Shown here in pieces: positions 20,109-31,612 of a stretch of DNA of 64,000 nt. This stretch comes from Cladobotryum mycophilum (Eukaryota; Ascomycota; Sordariomycetes; Hypocreales; Hypocreaceae), in contig JAVFKD010000016.1 in NCBI GenBank assembly GCA_036429605.1, forward strand, positions 4,278,001 to 4,342,000, given 5' to 3'. Every line of letters begins with the position of its first letter. Position 1 is the stretch's first letter. The notes beneath the pieces are model-generated. The model searched no databases. It saw only the letters and a list, made by a program, of their open reading frames with translations, and was not told the DNA's origin. Made by a program: the position numbers and the translations under genes.

Positions 20109-22913
20109 TTATCGGACTGGTAAAGGTTTAAACCCCTTGGAACGCCCATGTAGCTGCATTTTCGCCGGTAGACCTACAAGCACATCGTCACTGGCTAAGA
20201 TACTTTGGTGGATAGGCTGCAGAATACTCTCTCCCTCATCCACAATGCGCTTTGTAATAAAGGATGATTCTTCTGTGATGAGTGCTGGGACCTGGCTGAT
20301 GGATCTAAATATGGACAGTCTTTGGGAATCTTGTAATTGGCTGAGGATGTCCGTACGGCTCTCCCATAGCAATTGGAGCACAGCGCAGAGATCCACGAAG
20401 CAAACAGAGCCCAGACCGTGATCGCGACAATACTCTCTCAGTGCCTCCAGATCCCCAGAGTCCGGAACACCATGCACAGAAATGAACCTCAGGAATATGA
20501 TGGAGGTAATCCGATTGTTGCCATCGATGATGATCGGTTGGCTCTCGCGTCTGGAGCAGATTGGGTAGCCATGTGCAATCATAATAGGCGCAATGACACA
20601 TTCGCTGGGCGAGTTCATCATGTCTTGTAGCATCTCCATGACTATCGCTGGCGAGGCAAATTCGGAGCGGGCCAGCTCATCAATCTCTACGTACGAGTAC
20701 ACCAGCTGCTCGTCCCCGGAGAAATGAATATACGTCGCATTCTGGACTTTGGCGTGCGATAGGAATGACGACTCCATTGCCAGTTGCGCAGCTATTTCTT
20801 CCCAGGTCTCCAGGCTGAGCTTCATTTTGTTGAGCTCGTGTTTCAAGTCGCTGATCATCGAGGCGAATAACTGCCTTTGCAATTTTGCATCCTTACGTAG
20901 CCCGCCGACGGGGTCCTTGAGGAAGGCGTGTATTTGGAGGAATGATTCTATGCGGGCGGGCGACCACCGATTTTGATCTCCTGATGTGAAATCAGCCAGT
21001 GCGCGAAGCCAGAGGGATAAACTCAGATTCTCCTCTTGGCATTCTGTTGCGTATGGAACTATATCGCTGATGAAGGCTTTGGCATCGGTTGGGAACTCGA
21101 CTGGCGTTCGTGAAGCATCCATGTCGAACATCATGGCCCGGGTCAGTGTCTGTGTCTGGTTCCTGAGTTTTGTCGCAATTTCAGGCCAGCTCTGGATGAT
21201 GTCTTTGGTCGCCAACAGTTTTGATATGAGAGGAATGGTGATTTGTGGAATCCTACGTTGATCAACGCAAGACAGCATGTAAGTCATTCTGGAAATCTCC
21301 AAGTTGGCATGGCGAGGTCTAGGTTGACCCTGTGTCGCAAACTGCGTCTCAACTTCTTTTGCCGTGGGATAGACGGCTAGGGGATAAGAGGCAAATTTTT
21401 GTTCGGCAATTCTTTGTATTCTCAACTTGGACAATTGGAAGACCAGCCATGTAGTTGGGTGCTCAATGTCCTGATGGGGCATTGTGAGACCGTTGTCAGC
21501 ATCGTAGCTAGCACAACCGTCAAACCCGTCGTGGCCACATGCTGATACGGATTCCGCCAGCACATAAGTATCGACGCTTTCCCTTGTAACGGGCTTCTGC
21601 ACAGATGTGGTTAGGTTATGATTGAGTTTGCTCGGCAATGGATTCCTCTCATGGTACAAAACTGATTGTAAACAGTGGGCGAGCCGCAGGTACTGTTCCA
21701 AGGAGTTGTATGCCTGAACCGACAGTCGAATCACTCGCTTGGGATACGAGGGCCAGGAGTACACTGGAATGACTATTTTGTGCTGTCGCCAGAGAATTTG
21801 CTGAATGGGCAACATCCCTTCGGTCTCGGGACTAATAGAATCAGGTAGTGGTATGGTTGCCATGGCCCCTATCATGTCATCTGGGCAGGGGGCCGAGATT
21901 CCCAGGGCTTTGCAGACAATGCTGCGCGCCTGGACTGCGAGATTATGGTTTCGGTTCGTCAACTGCCTGTAACCGCCCGGGAACAGGGAGCTCAGGAAGT
22001 CGATGGAAGAGGGCAATGACAGCATTGCAGAGGGGTCATTCGTTCCCAGCCAGGTGAACCCGTGCTCGAGGCTTGTGTGATTGGCTTTACCCACTACGTA
22101 AGGCGAGCGGGCAATGACGAGCGGCTTAATGTTCTGAATACGATCGCATCGAACGTGAAGGAAGCCGACGCCTCGGGGTGAGCACATCCATTTGTGGCAG
22201 TTTGCTACATAATATGCAGCGTTGATGTCCTCGATATCCAGTGGGATCATGCCCGGCGCATGGGCTCCGTCCACCAAGGTGTCGACGCCTTGAGAGTCAA
22301 GCGCACTGACAATTCTCTTGATCGGAAAGATCATTCCGGACCTGCTGGGAACGTGATCTATAACCGCGAACCGCGTTTGGGGGGTAACGCAAGAAAGAAT
22401 CTTTTGCAGAACGGTGTCGGGGCTAGCCACCACAAGGGGGATGTCAGCGACAACAACGCGGGCACCGTCTCGCTTTGCAACGTGCTCAAGTGCCATGCGG
22501 ACGGAGCTGTAGGCATGATTTGTAGTCAATATTTCATCGCCCCTGTTAAATCTGAGGCTCTGAATAACAGTGTTCAATCCATAGGTAGCGCCAGGCATGA
22601 GAGCCAAGTCGTATGGATTGACATGGAGAAAGTCAGCCAAAGCGGCCCTGCTTGCCTCCAATGCCGGTATATAGGCCCTCTCAAAGAACTCGTGAGGATT
22701 TTCATCAATCCATTGACGAATCTCCTTTTGCTTTTCCCACACGGGGACGGGACAGGCACCAAAGGCGCCGTTGTCGAGATACAGGATGTCCTGTCGGATC
22801 TGCCAGTTCCCAAGGCTGGATGCCGATGCAGTATCGGTATCTGAAATGGGCATATGCTGGGGATGCACATGCTGAGATGGCATTTGGAAAGACTCGGCGA
22901 CAGGAACACCCAT
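20109..22913 (-). CDS. class V PLP enzyme (isopenicillin N epimerase-like) fused to a long unknown C-terminal region
   Basis: One intronless frame of 934 residues. Residues 35-420 are an aminotransferase class V fold of the CefD/EgtE-like group: YLDNGAFGACP near 45, the PGATYGLNTV loop at 107, VDGAHAPG with Asp215, and the PLP Lys241 in NCHKWMCSPRG. Members racemise amino acids, desulfurise cysteine or cleave C-S bonds. Residues about 430-934 are mostly helical, with PIIIDGNNRITSI at 793-805, a DGNxR motif like that of ParB/DndB-fold proteins, but I do not recognise the domain as a whole. The protein has no signal peptide. It converges on the racemase gene, and together they suggest D-amino-acid or sulfur-amino-acid chemistry. 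Family members are usually 400-450 residues, so this is twice the normal size. Confidence 0.88.
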   Translation of the reverse strand: MGVPVAESFQMPSQHVHPQHMPISDTDTASASSLGNWQIRQDILYLDNGAFGACPVPVWEKQKEIRQWIDENPHEFFERAYIPALEASRAALADFLHVNPYDLALMPGATYGLNTVIQSLRFNRGDEILTTNHAYSSVRMALEHVAKRDGARVVVADIPLVVASPDTVLQKILSCVTPQTRFAVIDHVPSRSGMIFPIKRIVSALDSQGVDTLVDGAHAPGMIPLDIEDINAAYYVANCHKWMCSPRGVGFLHVRCDRIQNIKPLVIARSPYVVGKANHTSLEHGFTWLGTNDPSAMLSLPSSIDFLSSLFPGGYRQLTNRNHNLAVQARSIVCKALGISAPCPDDMIGAMATIPLPDSISPETEGMLPIQQILWRQHKIVIPVYSWPSYPKRVIRLSVQAYNSLEQYLRLAHCLQSVLYHERNPLPSKLNHNLTTSVQKPVTRESVDTYVLAESVSACGHDGFDGCASYDADNGLTMPHQDIEHPTTWLVFQLSKLRIQRIAEQKFASYPLAVYPTAKEVETQFATQGQPRPRHANLEISRMTYMLSCVDQRRIPQITIPLISKLLATKDIIQSWPEIATKLRNQTQTLTRAMMFDMDASRTPVEFPTDAKAFISDIVPYATECQEENLSLSLWLRALADFTSGDQNRWSPARIESFLQIHAFLKDPVGGLRKDAKLQRQLFASMISDLKHELNKMKLSLETWEEIAAQLAMESSFLSHAKVQNATYIHFSGDEQLVYSYVEIDELARSEFASPAIVMEMLQDMMNSPSECVIAPIMIAHGYPICSRRESQPIIIDGNNRITSIIFLRFISVHGVPDSGDLEALREYCRDHGLGSVCFVDLCAVLQLLWESRTDILSQLQDSQRLSIFRSISQVPALITEESSFITKRIVDEGESILQPIHQSILASDDVLVGLPAKMQLHGRSKGFKPLPVR

Positions 22914-24827
22914 ATTGAGTTGGATGCACTAGTTTAGAAAGCACGGCAGATGAATGGATTGTTGCTACAAGTAGTTCATATGGCCAAAGGAAAAGAGGTG
23001 TTCTATTTATCATCATTCATAAGTCGGGCCAGACCCCGTTTTGGGGCACGGGGTTGGAATGGATCGGAACATGGGAAGACCAGGATTGATTACGCTAAAA
23101 GATGAAAATAAATAAAGAATACATAAAGAATATAATGGTTGTCGTCAGGCCAAGCGAAGTTGCAGTAACAGTGATGGGCTGAAGGGGGAACCTGCGAATC
23201 CTGATCCTCCAGCCAGCCACTCGACTCACCGGACGCAACCTTAACGCAGAATACTGCAAGGATACAAAGTCAATTGACCATTCAACATCGATCTCGTCAA
23301 CCCCGCTCTTTATCATCTTAATTGACGGTGCATGATGGGCCGCCCCCAAGACTGCACCCAAGACTGCCCTGGCGGCTGCTATCGGACCATCGGCATCCAA
23401 AGACCCTCCCTCTTGTTGTATGTCGCATGCCTCGTCCTATCTTTGTCCAGTGACAGTTGTCGATTTTGTCTAATCCAAGCAAGGGTGGTGAACGGGCCTG
23501 TCCGTTCCCAGCGACCCCCCTAATATGGAGTATATTGCGGAGTATATTGCAATGGCGCCGGTAGTAGCCGACTTGCGATGATGTCTACGGTGCATCCTTG
23601 GCCTAGGCTCTGTCGTCGGACAGTCGCCTTGAAATTCAGTTAGGCTCGGGCGGTCGCCCGTCCCATCGCGCAAGCCATTTCCCCTACTATGACGCGTCCG
23701 TGATTCAGCTCTCTGCAGCTTATACTTTCTTGTGCCTGTTTATCTGACATCATAGAAACATCTCAAGCATGGCATTTCTCGGGAGCTCGATGAGAACCCC
23801 GGCCCCGACAACCCGAGCTTCCCAGGCCAAGTCGACGTGCAAATGCCCAACGTAACATTCGGTAGGACGGCTAGCATCTGTATCTCGTAAGGGTAACGGA
23901 ATGACTGCATATGCCAGAAGGTGGAGTACGCTAACAAGTTCCGTGCCGATGCAATACACGAATGTATCCCTGTGGATGGTCTTTGCAGGGTGTGCCCCAA
24001 GTCCTGTTAGTGATGAAAATATGTTTTCAGCTTGCACCTGTTTTACCCCTCTCGCAAAACGTCAACAAACCTGACCACGCGACGTGTAAATATTCGCTTC
24101 AAAAAGTACCATAGTCCCTCGTGTCGTCGCTTGTCCGCTGATGCTCCCGAATACTTTCCGGCAGCAGGACCTCCGGCTTGGCTATTTAATGAGTAGGATA
24201 TAGTGGATGCCCACCTTTGCCGCAATTGTGTCAACATTTCATAAATGGAGCTTATCCTGGTTCCATCGTGCTGGGTCTGACGTTAGAAGAACTTATGCCC
24301 CAAGACTCACTCCCTGCAGACATCAATTTTAGTTCGTTAACGGCCTCACGTTTGCTTTGGCTTATACCCCTACTCAGGTGGTTCGATCGTCGGGCCGAAT
24401 GGGGCTTGGGAGACCCATATTGGGGAGAGAGGCGAAGTGAGGTTACCAAGTTGTAGGCATTCTTCAAGGCACGAGTATAGAATGATGGGAAATATATGGA
24501 GAAAAGGGGATGATGTGACTGTACAACTTGGGGATGGACTGAGCTGCATAACTTCAACGGCACTGCTGGGTCTGTTCCTCCGCTTTGTGCCAAGTCCAAG
24601 TGTAAAAGAAGACACTCGAATCTTGAGTATGACTTCCAATCGTCAATGCATATTCAGCACAAGGATAACATGATTATGGAGTATTTTTATGTCGAGTATA
24701 TAATTAAGAGGTCTAAAACCAGGCCATGAATAGGTACAGCTACCTTATGCTAATACAATACTGTTCCCTTTGCGCCAATGTCCATGCAAAATTGATAGCC
24801 AGCGTAGGCATCTCTATTCCAATAAAT
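22914..24827. other. 1.9-kb intergenic, no gene recognised
   Basis: Short frames only. A direct repeat of GGAGTATATTGC occurs twice within 30 bases at about 23527-23552. Nothing else is supported. Confidence 0.5.
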
Positions 24828-25436
24828 CTACAATTGAGCCGCAACCGCCATGATGGTAAGGAATGATCCAAGAACGTAGCCAACTTGCTTGTTAACACCA
24901 TTGTTAGGAGTTCCGCTTGTCGAAGATGAACCCTTGCTGGAAGAAGTGGGTGTGCTCTTGTCGCCACTCGCAGATTTGCTCGGGGACGATTTGCCGCCGC
25001 CAGAGGAATCACCAGCGTTCCGCCGGTCGTAGCACTTTAGCTTATCAACATCCTCGGTTTCGGCACCCTTGAAGAGCTTGATGGCAGAGCTGGTGGTGGT
25101 ACAGCAAGTATCTTTGCTGACGAATAGACTACCACCGCCGCAGGGGCCCGATGTAGGGTCTGTTCCGATGCTGTCGATGCTCTTGGCCGCGACAAGCCCC
25201 GGGACCTCGTCGCAGGTGGGGAAGATCTGCTGCGTGGATTCTTGGACGTAGCAGCACTGGTTTGCCTTGCCGAGCCAGGTGCCGCAGATGCCTTTGGCTT
25301 CGGTACTTGGCGAGCTTCTGAAGGGGCAGTGTCCGTCACCGCACTTGATGTACCTTTCGTTTTTGCAAGTTACCTGGTGAGGAAAGCTGAGCTTGCAGAC
25401 GTCGTAACCAGGTCGGATGATAACGGAGTTGGACAT
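24828..25436 (-). CDS. Cys-rich protein with probable GPI-anchor tail
   Basis: A 202-residue frame. Residues 10-140 contain about 14 cysteines, including CGDGHC, an adjacent QCC and a later TCC. Next comes a Ser/Gly/Lys/Thr-rich linker (about 145-180) and a hydrophobic C-terminus, VGYVLGSFLTIMAVAAQL, preceded by small residues: the layout of a GPI-anchored wall or membrane protein. However, the N-terminus MSNSVIIRPGYDVCKLSF is not a signal peptide, so a first exon carrying one may have been missed, or export is unconventional. A TATATAAAG box lies at about 25604-25612, which puts the transcript start only about 140 bases upstream of this ATG. I do not recognise the family. Confidence 0.7.
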   Translation of the reverse strand: MSNSVIIRPGYDVCKLSFPHQVTCKNERYIKCGDGHCPFRSSPSTEAKGICGTWLGKANQCCYVQESTQQIFPTCDEVPGLVAAKSIDSIGTDPTSGPCGGGSLFVSKDTCCTTTSSAIKLFKGAETEDVDKLKCYDRRNAGDSSGGGKSSPSKSASGDKSTPTSSSKGSSSTSGTPNNGVNKQVGYVLGSFLTIMAVAAQL

Positions 25437-26990
25437 TTTTGCTTCTTTGTAGGGAGTGGAGCGGCTTCGGGACGAAGGCTTGCGAGTGATGTTGAGAGAA
25501 CTTGGAGAGGGCTTGTGGTGAAAGTCGGTTGGCTGAATGAGAGAGCTCGAGGGATGGTGCTGAAGAGCGAGTTGGGAAAAGCAGAGACGATGCTCAGTCC
25601 GACCTTTATATATTCCAAACTCACAAGTCTATATCGATTCATCTTGTACCATACTGCGAATTTGAATTTGCCGCATTGTAGGCTCATAACCCAATGAAAC
25701 GAGTACTCCAGTGTTTCAAATTTCCTTTTTCCCCCGGTGGTGGATGAGGCTGCAGTGCCAAGCACGATTATTTATGTGGCCACAACATTTTTGAAGCCAT
25801 CGACACTGCGCTTGTATTAATAGGTTGGCATTATTTCAGTGTCTTCGTCGATAGTGGCCGTATCCCCCATGTCATTGGCTCAGGCCGCTCTGAGCTGGGC
25901 TGAGCCTGGCTGTCTCACTTCTGCCCAAGACTGAATCTCTCTGAAGTCGTGGAGATCTTCTAGCTCGTAGATAGATAAAAAAACAATAATGCCAAATAAT
26001 GCCACGCTATTGAACAATCTGACAGCACCAAGTATCCAATATGGCCTACGCTTTAAGCTTATGCCAGATAAACTTATTAGGTTTCAACGGGAGGCTCTGC
26101 TATTGGGTTTTTTGGGGGTCCTTTCTTGGATCGCACGCAATGGCTCAGCCCTGCAACCGCTGCAAATGGCAAATACGGAACCAGTGTGCTGGGTTTACTC
26201 TAGGTAAAGATGGATGGATAATATCATGCAGTTGGTTCAAATAAACGAGCGTATAGCTCTATGTGCTTACACAGGTGTCGAAAGAAACTCTTGTCCGGGC
26301 TTGCTTCTTCCATTATCAATAGCAACGCCTCCATGCTCTCGGAGGTTCTCAAGCGGAAAACAGTCCAGCACCGGATACCCTGTATCTAGGTCTTCTCAGC
26401 GGAGAGTTTGTTCAGGATGACCCCTCGCTCAACTGGGTGAAGGGGAATAACTCAAAACCAAATGTCCACGCCTTCAGATTGTCGCTGGCCGAGATGCATT
26501 GCGCTACAAACTGGCGGCATGGGGTTGGATCAGCAAACACTTGTTGGAGCTCCGCGATGGACCCTGGAGCTTGTTTAGCAGTGAAGGGTAGTGTATGCAG
26601 ACGTTACGATGTGGCGATCCCTAACCTCTAAGCATCTAACTACACTGACAAGATAGCTAGACATGCGTTGTTAGGGGATGCTCTCATTCCCGTACTATTC
26701 AAGCAGCCTCCGTCGGTTCAATACTTCGCCTAATGGTAGCCACTAAGAAGGGATCCATCATTATCGTTCATCGCATAGCCATAGCTATAATCGCCTTTAA
26801 CTTTAATGCCCGCAAAAGCATGGAGCTGTCTGTGTACCTCTTGTGAGCCTCTGCTGCCACTCCCAAATTTGTAGAGTGAAAGCTGATACATTTACAGCCA
26901 TTGGAGCACATTTCTCCGTCCTCCTTGATATTTGGCCGTAGCCAGGCCAAAGAAATGCATACTTATGTAGAAACCATCTGTTGATGGCCT
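25437..26990. other. intergenic, no gene recognised
   Basis: Three short plus-strand frames (25989-26631) share no family feature and could be remnants. The right part is the 3' flank of the carboxylesterase. Confidence 0.45.
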
Positions 26991-28568
26991 TCATTTTCGC
27001 ATCTCCCCAATCAGTCTCTCAATTGGACCAACCTCGAGCTGCTTCCACTGAACCTCATCTCCAATGTCTGTGAAGCGCTGATCCGAGACAGTGCAGCGCG
27101 GCCATTCCTTGTCTCCATTACGAGGCACACCATTCTTCGCAAACTGCACCCAAGCTTCCTGCATCTCCGCCGACACGCGCACATCATCACTATCAAAATC
27201 GCGATCTTCTGGCGCCTCGGTTTCTGGCACGGCAGAGGGCATGTCACCCCAAGGTCGCCATGCCGTACGGCGTGTCATCGGTCCAAAGAGGTATGGCAGC
27301 TCGGCTGTGTGTAATGCAAGCAGTTTGCTTCGGCGCGTGGCGGGGGATACGCGTGAAAAGCGGTAAAAGTACGAAGTGCGGTTGGGCAGACGAGCGAAGC
27401 GATTGTACGTGGCCAGCGCAGGTTCTGACCACCAAGCCGCGGTTCCAAAGTCAACAATGGCTTCGTAGGGGGTCATGTTTTGGCTCGCATAGTACTCGGC
27501 CACTGCAGCAGCGCGGTCTGCCCCTAGGGTCCCCGTCATTCTTCCAACAGCCCCCGCCGTGTAGGCCAGGGCTGGGGTAAGTTGGGGTTGGCCAAGGACA
27601 GAGTCAGGGCGATAGAAACAGCGCGCTTCATCAGCTGTAAAGCCAAACAATACAGGGACGTTATCCGCCCAGCCGACAAATTCATCCGTTATTACTGCGC
27701 CATCGCTGACTGGATACCACCGTAGGTCTGCGGGTGCGTGGAGCTCATTCGAGTTTGTGGGCTTTAACCCACTTGCTGCGAACGATGCCGCTCGAATCTC
27801 TTCCGCTGGGATGGAACGCAATGCCTCAAGGTCTCGCGTGCCAGTGATGGCAAATAAATCGTCGCTTGCACTGATCACGCGTTCCAGTGAAGGGGTTGAA
27901 GTGGCAACAGATGGCTCACATCCTGCGCTCTGAATGATGGCACGGTGAAAGAGGTCATGCGCAGAAGGCGTCGAGAGCAGTGTACGCACAGCTACCGCAC
28001 CGGCTGATTCGCCAAACACGGTAACATTATTCGGATCGCCTCCAAAGTTGCGGATATTCTTACTGACCCATTTCAATGCGGCTACCCAGTCCAGTACAGC
28101 AAAGTTGCCGCCAGCATCCGGATGTCGCAGGAAGCCAAATGCCCCCAGGCGGTAGTTTATAGAAACAAAGGTGACTCCATGCTGTGCCAGAGGGCCGCCG
28201 TGGTACAGGATCATTGAGGAGGAGCCGTTGAGAAACCCTCCGCCATGGATCCAGAACATGACCGGCTGCTTTGCTGAAGCATCTAGAGACTTGCTCCATA
28301 CGTTTAGATATAGACAATCCTCGCTTGTGACAATATCGGGTGGCAACCCTCTATCAATTGTTTGAAGAGCCGATGGCGCAAATTTTGTAGCATCACGCTG
28401 CCCTTCCCAGACTGCGGGGGGCAAGGGTGCATGCCAGCGTAGCGAACCAACTGGTGGTGCAGCATACGGGATCCCCAAGAAGCGATGGCAGTTTTCTTCA
28501 GTGACTCCAACTAGAGTGCCTTGGTCGACCCGAACCACCGGATGGTGTGCATGCTTTGTAGAACTCAT
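26991..28568 (-). CDS. type B carboxylesterase
   Basis: An intronless frame of 525 residues from the ATG at 28568. The open frame extends to 28592, but only through a TTG. The fold is the alpha/beta hydrolase carboxylesterase/lipase type: FLGIPYAAPPVG at 30, EDCLYLNVW at 83, the oxyanion loop IHGGGFLNGS at 108, and the nucleophile elbow FGESAG with Ser188. The acid is the Glu in FTADEA or a nearby residue, and the His is in LLALHTAELPYLFG. There is no signal peptide, so it is probably intracellular, unlike most secreted members. The substrate is unknown; such enzymes hydrolyse carboxylic esters, including detoxification and polyketide-ester steps. It is tandem with the Zn2Cys6 gene that starts at 31612. 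Confidence 0.92.
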   Translation of the reverse strand: MSSTKHAHHPVVRVDQGTLVGVTEENCHRFLGIPYAAPPVGSLRWHAPLPPAVWEGQRDATKFAPSALQTIDRGLPPDIVTSEDCLYLNVWSKSLDASAKQPVMFWIHGGGFLNGSSSMILYHGGPLAQHGVTFVSINYRLGAFGFLRHPDAGGNFAVLDWVAALKWVSKNIRNFGGDPNNVTVFGESAGAVAVRTLLSTPSAHDLFHRAIIQSAGCEPSVATSTPSLERVISASDDLFAITGTRDLEALRSIPAEEIRAASFAASGLKPTNSNELHAPADLRWYPVSDGAVITDEFVGWADNVPVLFGFTADEARCFYRPDSVLGQPQLTPALAYTAGAVGRMTGTLGADRAAAVAEYYASQNMTPYEAIVDFGTAAWWSEPALATYNRFARLPNRTSYFYRFSRVSPATRRSKLLALHTAELPYLFGPMTRRTAWRPWGDMPSAVPETEAPEDRDFDSDDVRVSAEMQEAWVQFAKNGVPRNGDKEWPRCTVSDQRFTDIGDEVQWKQLEVGPIERLIGEMRK

Positions 28569-29092
28569 GGTATGTAGTTGTAGATGAGCCAAAGAAAACT
28601 ATGTTGGGCAAGGGAAGACGGGAACTCATCATCGTGTTGATGAGAGATAATGAGTCGAATCTATATGTTTGCTCTACTTATTCTGCCCCAATACTTGGCA
28701 GGCATAATACTACCCAGATCTCACCACGCTGCTCAGCTGACTTACTTGCCGGATACTGAGACTACCTAAATCCGAAGTCCGAAGCCATATGCAGTGCGAG
28801 TAGACTGTGATATGTCAGTTAATATCGAATACCAGGCTAAAACCTGTGGCTCTTTCACGCATCTTGATTGAAAGGTGATATGTGAACGTATGAAGCGGCT
28901 GTTCATGGGAAGTGGGGCCGTTGCTTTCCATGCTCTCTTCGAAGCGCTGTGAGCAGCAGAGGCCAAACTTGATCATATTAAGTAGGGCTGCCTCAAGGCC
29001 GTATGCAGTAGTCTGTGCCTTGAATCGGAGATGATGATGTGACAAGCATCAATAGTTTGCTTTCTTAGTTATAATAGACTCATTGCCTAGCA
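28569..29092. other. intergenic
   Basis: This is the carboxylesterase promoter plus the 3' flank of the regulator. No gene is seen. Confidence 0.5.
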
Positions 29093-31612
29093 TCAGACAT
29101 CCCAAAAGAACCTCATATCACTCGGGTCCATGTCAAACAAAAATTCCATGAAGCTGCTACACTGCTGCTGCTGCCCTCCGTTTGACGCCTCCATAGGTAT
29201 AGCGACCCAATCGCTCCCAGACATTGGAGTTCCTGCATCTCCCCATGACGAATTTGATGGACCTGCCGATGATGCCTTTTCGCCGCTTGTGTTCGTGATG
29301 GGCAGGGGTACATCAGATCCCCCACTCCCAGTCTCATATTGTGGTAAGGGAAAGGATGATACAGTGTCCTGGGCGCGAATGAATCGTTTTCGAAGTCCCT
29401 TGAGATGTTTCTGCAGAAGTGAGGCGTATCGGACTCCAAGATGGACATCATCCACTGCGTGCACACGCAAGGCATTGACAGCAGAGTCTACCAGAGCGAT
29501 TGAACGGGTGAGCTCACTTTGCCGCGCACCCAATGCCAGGGCCTGAAAACGCCACCTAATTAGCCTATCCTGCAAGAAGAAGAATTGTCGAGGACAAAGC
29601 TTACGTGAATGAGATATATGGACGCCGATGCAATCCGGATATGCAACCTTGTTGGTATGTACTTTAAATGGTTGTCGTTAGCCAGTTTGATAACAGTTTC
29701 TAGTATGTGAGTACATCCGTCAATCACTTCGCGAATGAATGCGTAGTCGCTCGTCTTCTCAAGTTGCGAGCCCATTGTCGGGTTCTGTCCCGTGCTCACT
29801 CTGTGCGAGACTGCCTGCAAAGCCATTGAATTGATGTAAAGTCGAACAAACTGGTAGTCGATTGAAAGAAGTCGATGAGACACTGATCCATCTTGGGTAT
29901 AATTAGAGGGAAGCTCTTGTGCTAGGAAAAAAACTGGGACATACTGGTGATGCGTGAATATTGCTCCCACCATTGGGCAAGTAATGGCCTGAAGTGATCA
30001 AGAAACTCAGCGTATCTACCACTGTGCAACAGATCTTGCGTTACCGATTTAGATGGAAATAGAAACTCTGACGAGGATCTGATGAGGCGACTAAGCTCTA
30101 TCCACAGGCTGACATGATTATGCCAATTCTCATCGAGACACGTGTTGGGTTGGTGCATGGAGGCCACGATAACTTGATGGAACGGGGTCTTGGGGTATGA
30201 GCAGCCAAGACGAGAGGCCAATTGGGTGATGTAAATGAACAAGATTCTTCTCAGTCGGTTCCGCCTGATGATGAGATAGTTAGAGAACAAGATGCTTTCA
30301 GCGCCATCTACAGTCACCACAGTCATATCTTCTTTTGCATCAAAGAGGTCAAGTTCATGGCCAAGCGTAAGCGCATTACCTAGTAGCATCCTACGTCATC
30401 AGCTTCAAGGGCCTCAACTACCAGGCATAGAGGACATACCACGATGTGCGATCTGATCTTTCCGCTATTTCTTCAACCTCCCGAAGCCACTTGTTTGGGA
30501 CTGGCGTTGGTTAGCAGGCCACGGTGCTACAAAGCCAGGCATAAAGGTACCTTTATTTCGTGATAAATTCTGTTCTTCTGCAAACAAGTCTTCTCTACTG
30601 CCAAAGTAATCGCTTTCAACTGGTAGATGAGACGCCCGCGGATGCCATTCGGTAATGAGCAGCATGCTCTCCATCAAGCCCAAGTATCTCATTTGATCTC
30701 TAACAGCTCGTCGCTCATTCCATATGGCCTGGTCAAAAAGCGACTGGCAATACTTCCACAGACGATCGTGGATGTGATATCCACGTGTAAGACCACCTTC
30801 TGTATCGAGAATGTGGTGGCGGGATGAGATTGCCATGATTGTGCAGCACAGGACTGGGTCTCGCCTGATCAGCGTATGGTGGTTCTCATGGTCGCTGTAG
30901 TAGTCATGAACAATGGGAGACAATGCGGCCATATTCCGAAAGAAGAGGTCCGCATAAGTTACTGCTTCTTCGGCACTTAGCAGACCCGTTTGGACAAACC
31001 GCCAATTGCTCCACGTTTCGAGGGTGTTGGCGCTCGGAGTTGACAGACGGTGCCGAACTGTCGGCCAAACCTCATGACAGACTTCGGCTGCAGCCCTGCA
31101 GCCTGCATCCTGCGCTCCGATAGTGTAATCATTATTGACTGACTGACTCGGAAGAGCATTAGTGCCTTCTTCCGCGTCGTAGGAAACCGGGGATTCGTCG
31201 TTTCCAACTGTAGAGATATGTATGGTGTCATGGCGTGAAGGATTTAGACCTGGAGAAGAGGCTTATAAGTCATACTGTCTGAGCTTTTGAGATTTGACTC
31301 ATGGAAGGGAATTGAAATACTCTGATTGTAATCGTTATTGGTAAATGTTGATGAAGACATCTCCGGTACCGCATGATTCGCCTCAACAACAACGGTTCGG
31401 TGGTGAGTGCTTGGAATGACGCCGCTTGGTCCTCCTCGGTCGGCAGTGAAGACGCATTGTCGAAGTTCTCGTCGGCACCGCGTGCAAAAGGATTGAGGCT
31501 GACCGTCTTCGTCATTGTCGACAATGCATTTGACCTTTTTTCTACGACAATTGATGCATGCCTGGTACGCTCGATTGTAGGGCCTATCCGGCCTACGGCC
31601 CTCGGTAGGCAT
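29093..31612 (-). CDS. Zn2Cys6 transcription factor (six exons)
   Basis: Exons 31612-31276, 31207-30551, 30500-30440, 30390-29945, 29882-29605 and 29542-29093 sum to 2229 nt (742 residues). The zinc cluster is intact near the N-terminus: ACINCRRKKVKC, a longer loop, FCTRCRRELRQC. The middle region carries the usual fungal regulator helices, including NKWLREVEEI joined across a splice, then DYQFVRLYINSMALQAV, and an acidic, aromatic C-terminus ending DPSDMRFFWDV. The layout resembles the PrtT/Leu3-type group. The fifth exon's acceptor is the least certain: a nearer AG would leave only a 23-nt intron, so I used the GATCAG site. Nuclear DNA-binding role. Its nearest neighbour on the same strand is the carboxylesterase, a possible target. 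Confidence 0.85.

Noticed and set aside
25989..26631. Possible small genes between the Cys-rich and esterase genes
   Set aside because: Three short frames with no shared features; a CxxC near 26150 is not enough for a zinc cluster.
28569..28592. Start of the carboxylesterase at 28592
   Set aside because: The codon is TTG; the first ATG is at 28568.
29922..29944. 23-nt intron in the intact Zn2Cys6 gene
   Set aside because: Too short for the spliceosome; a 62-nt intron with the GATCAG acceptor keeps the same phase.
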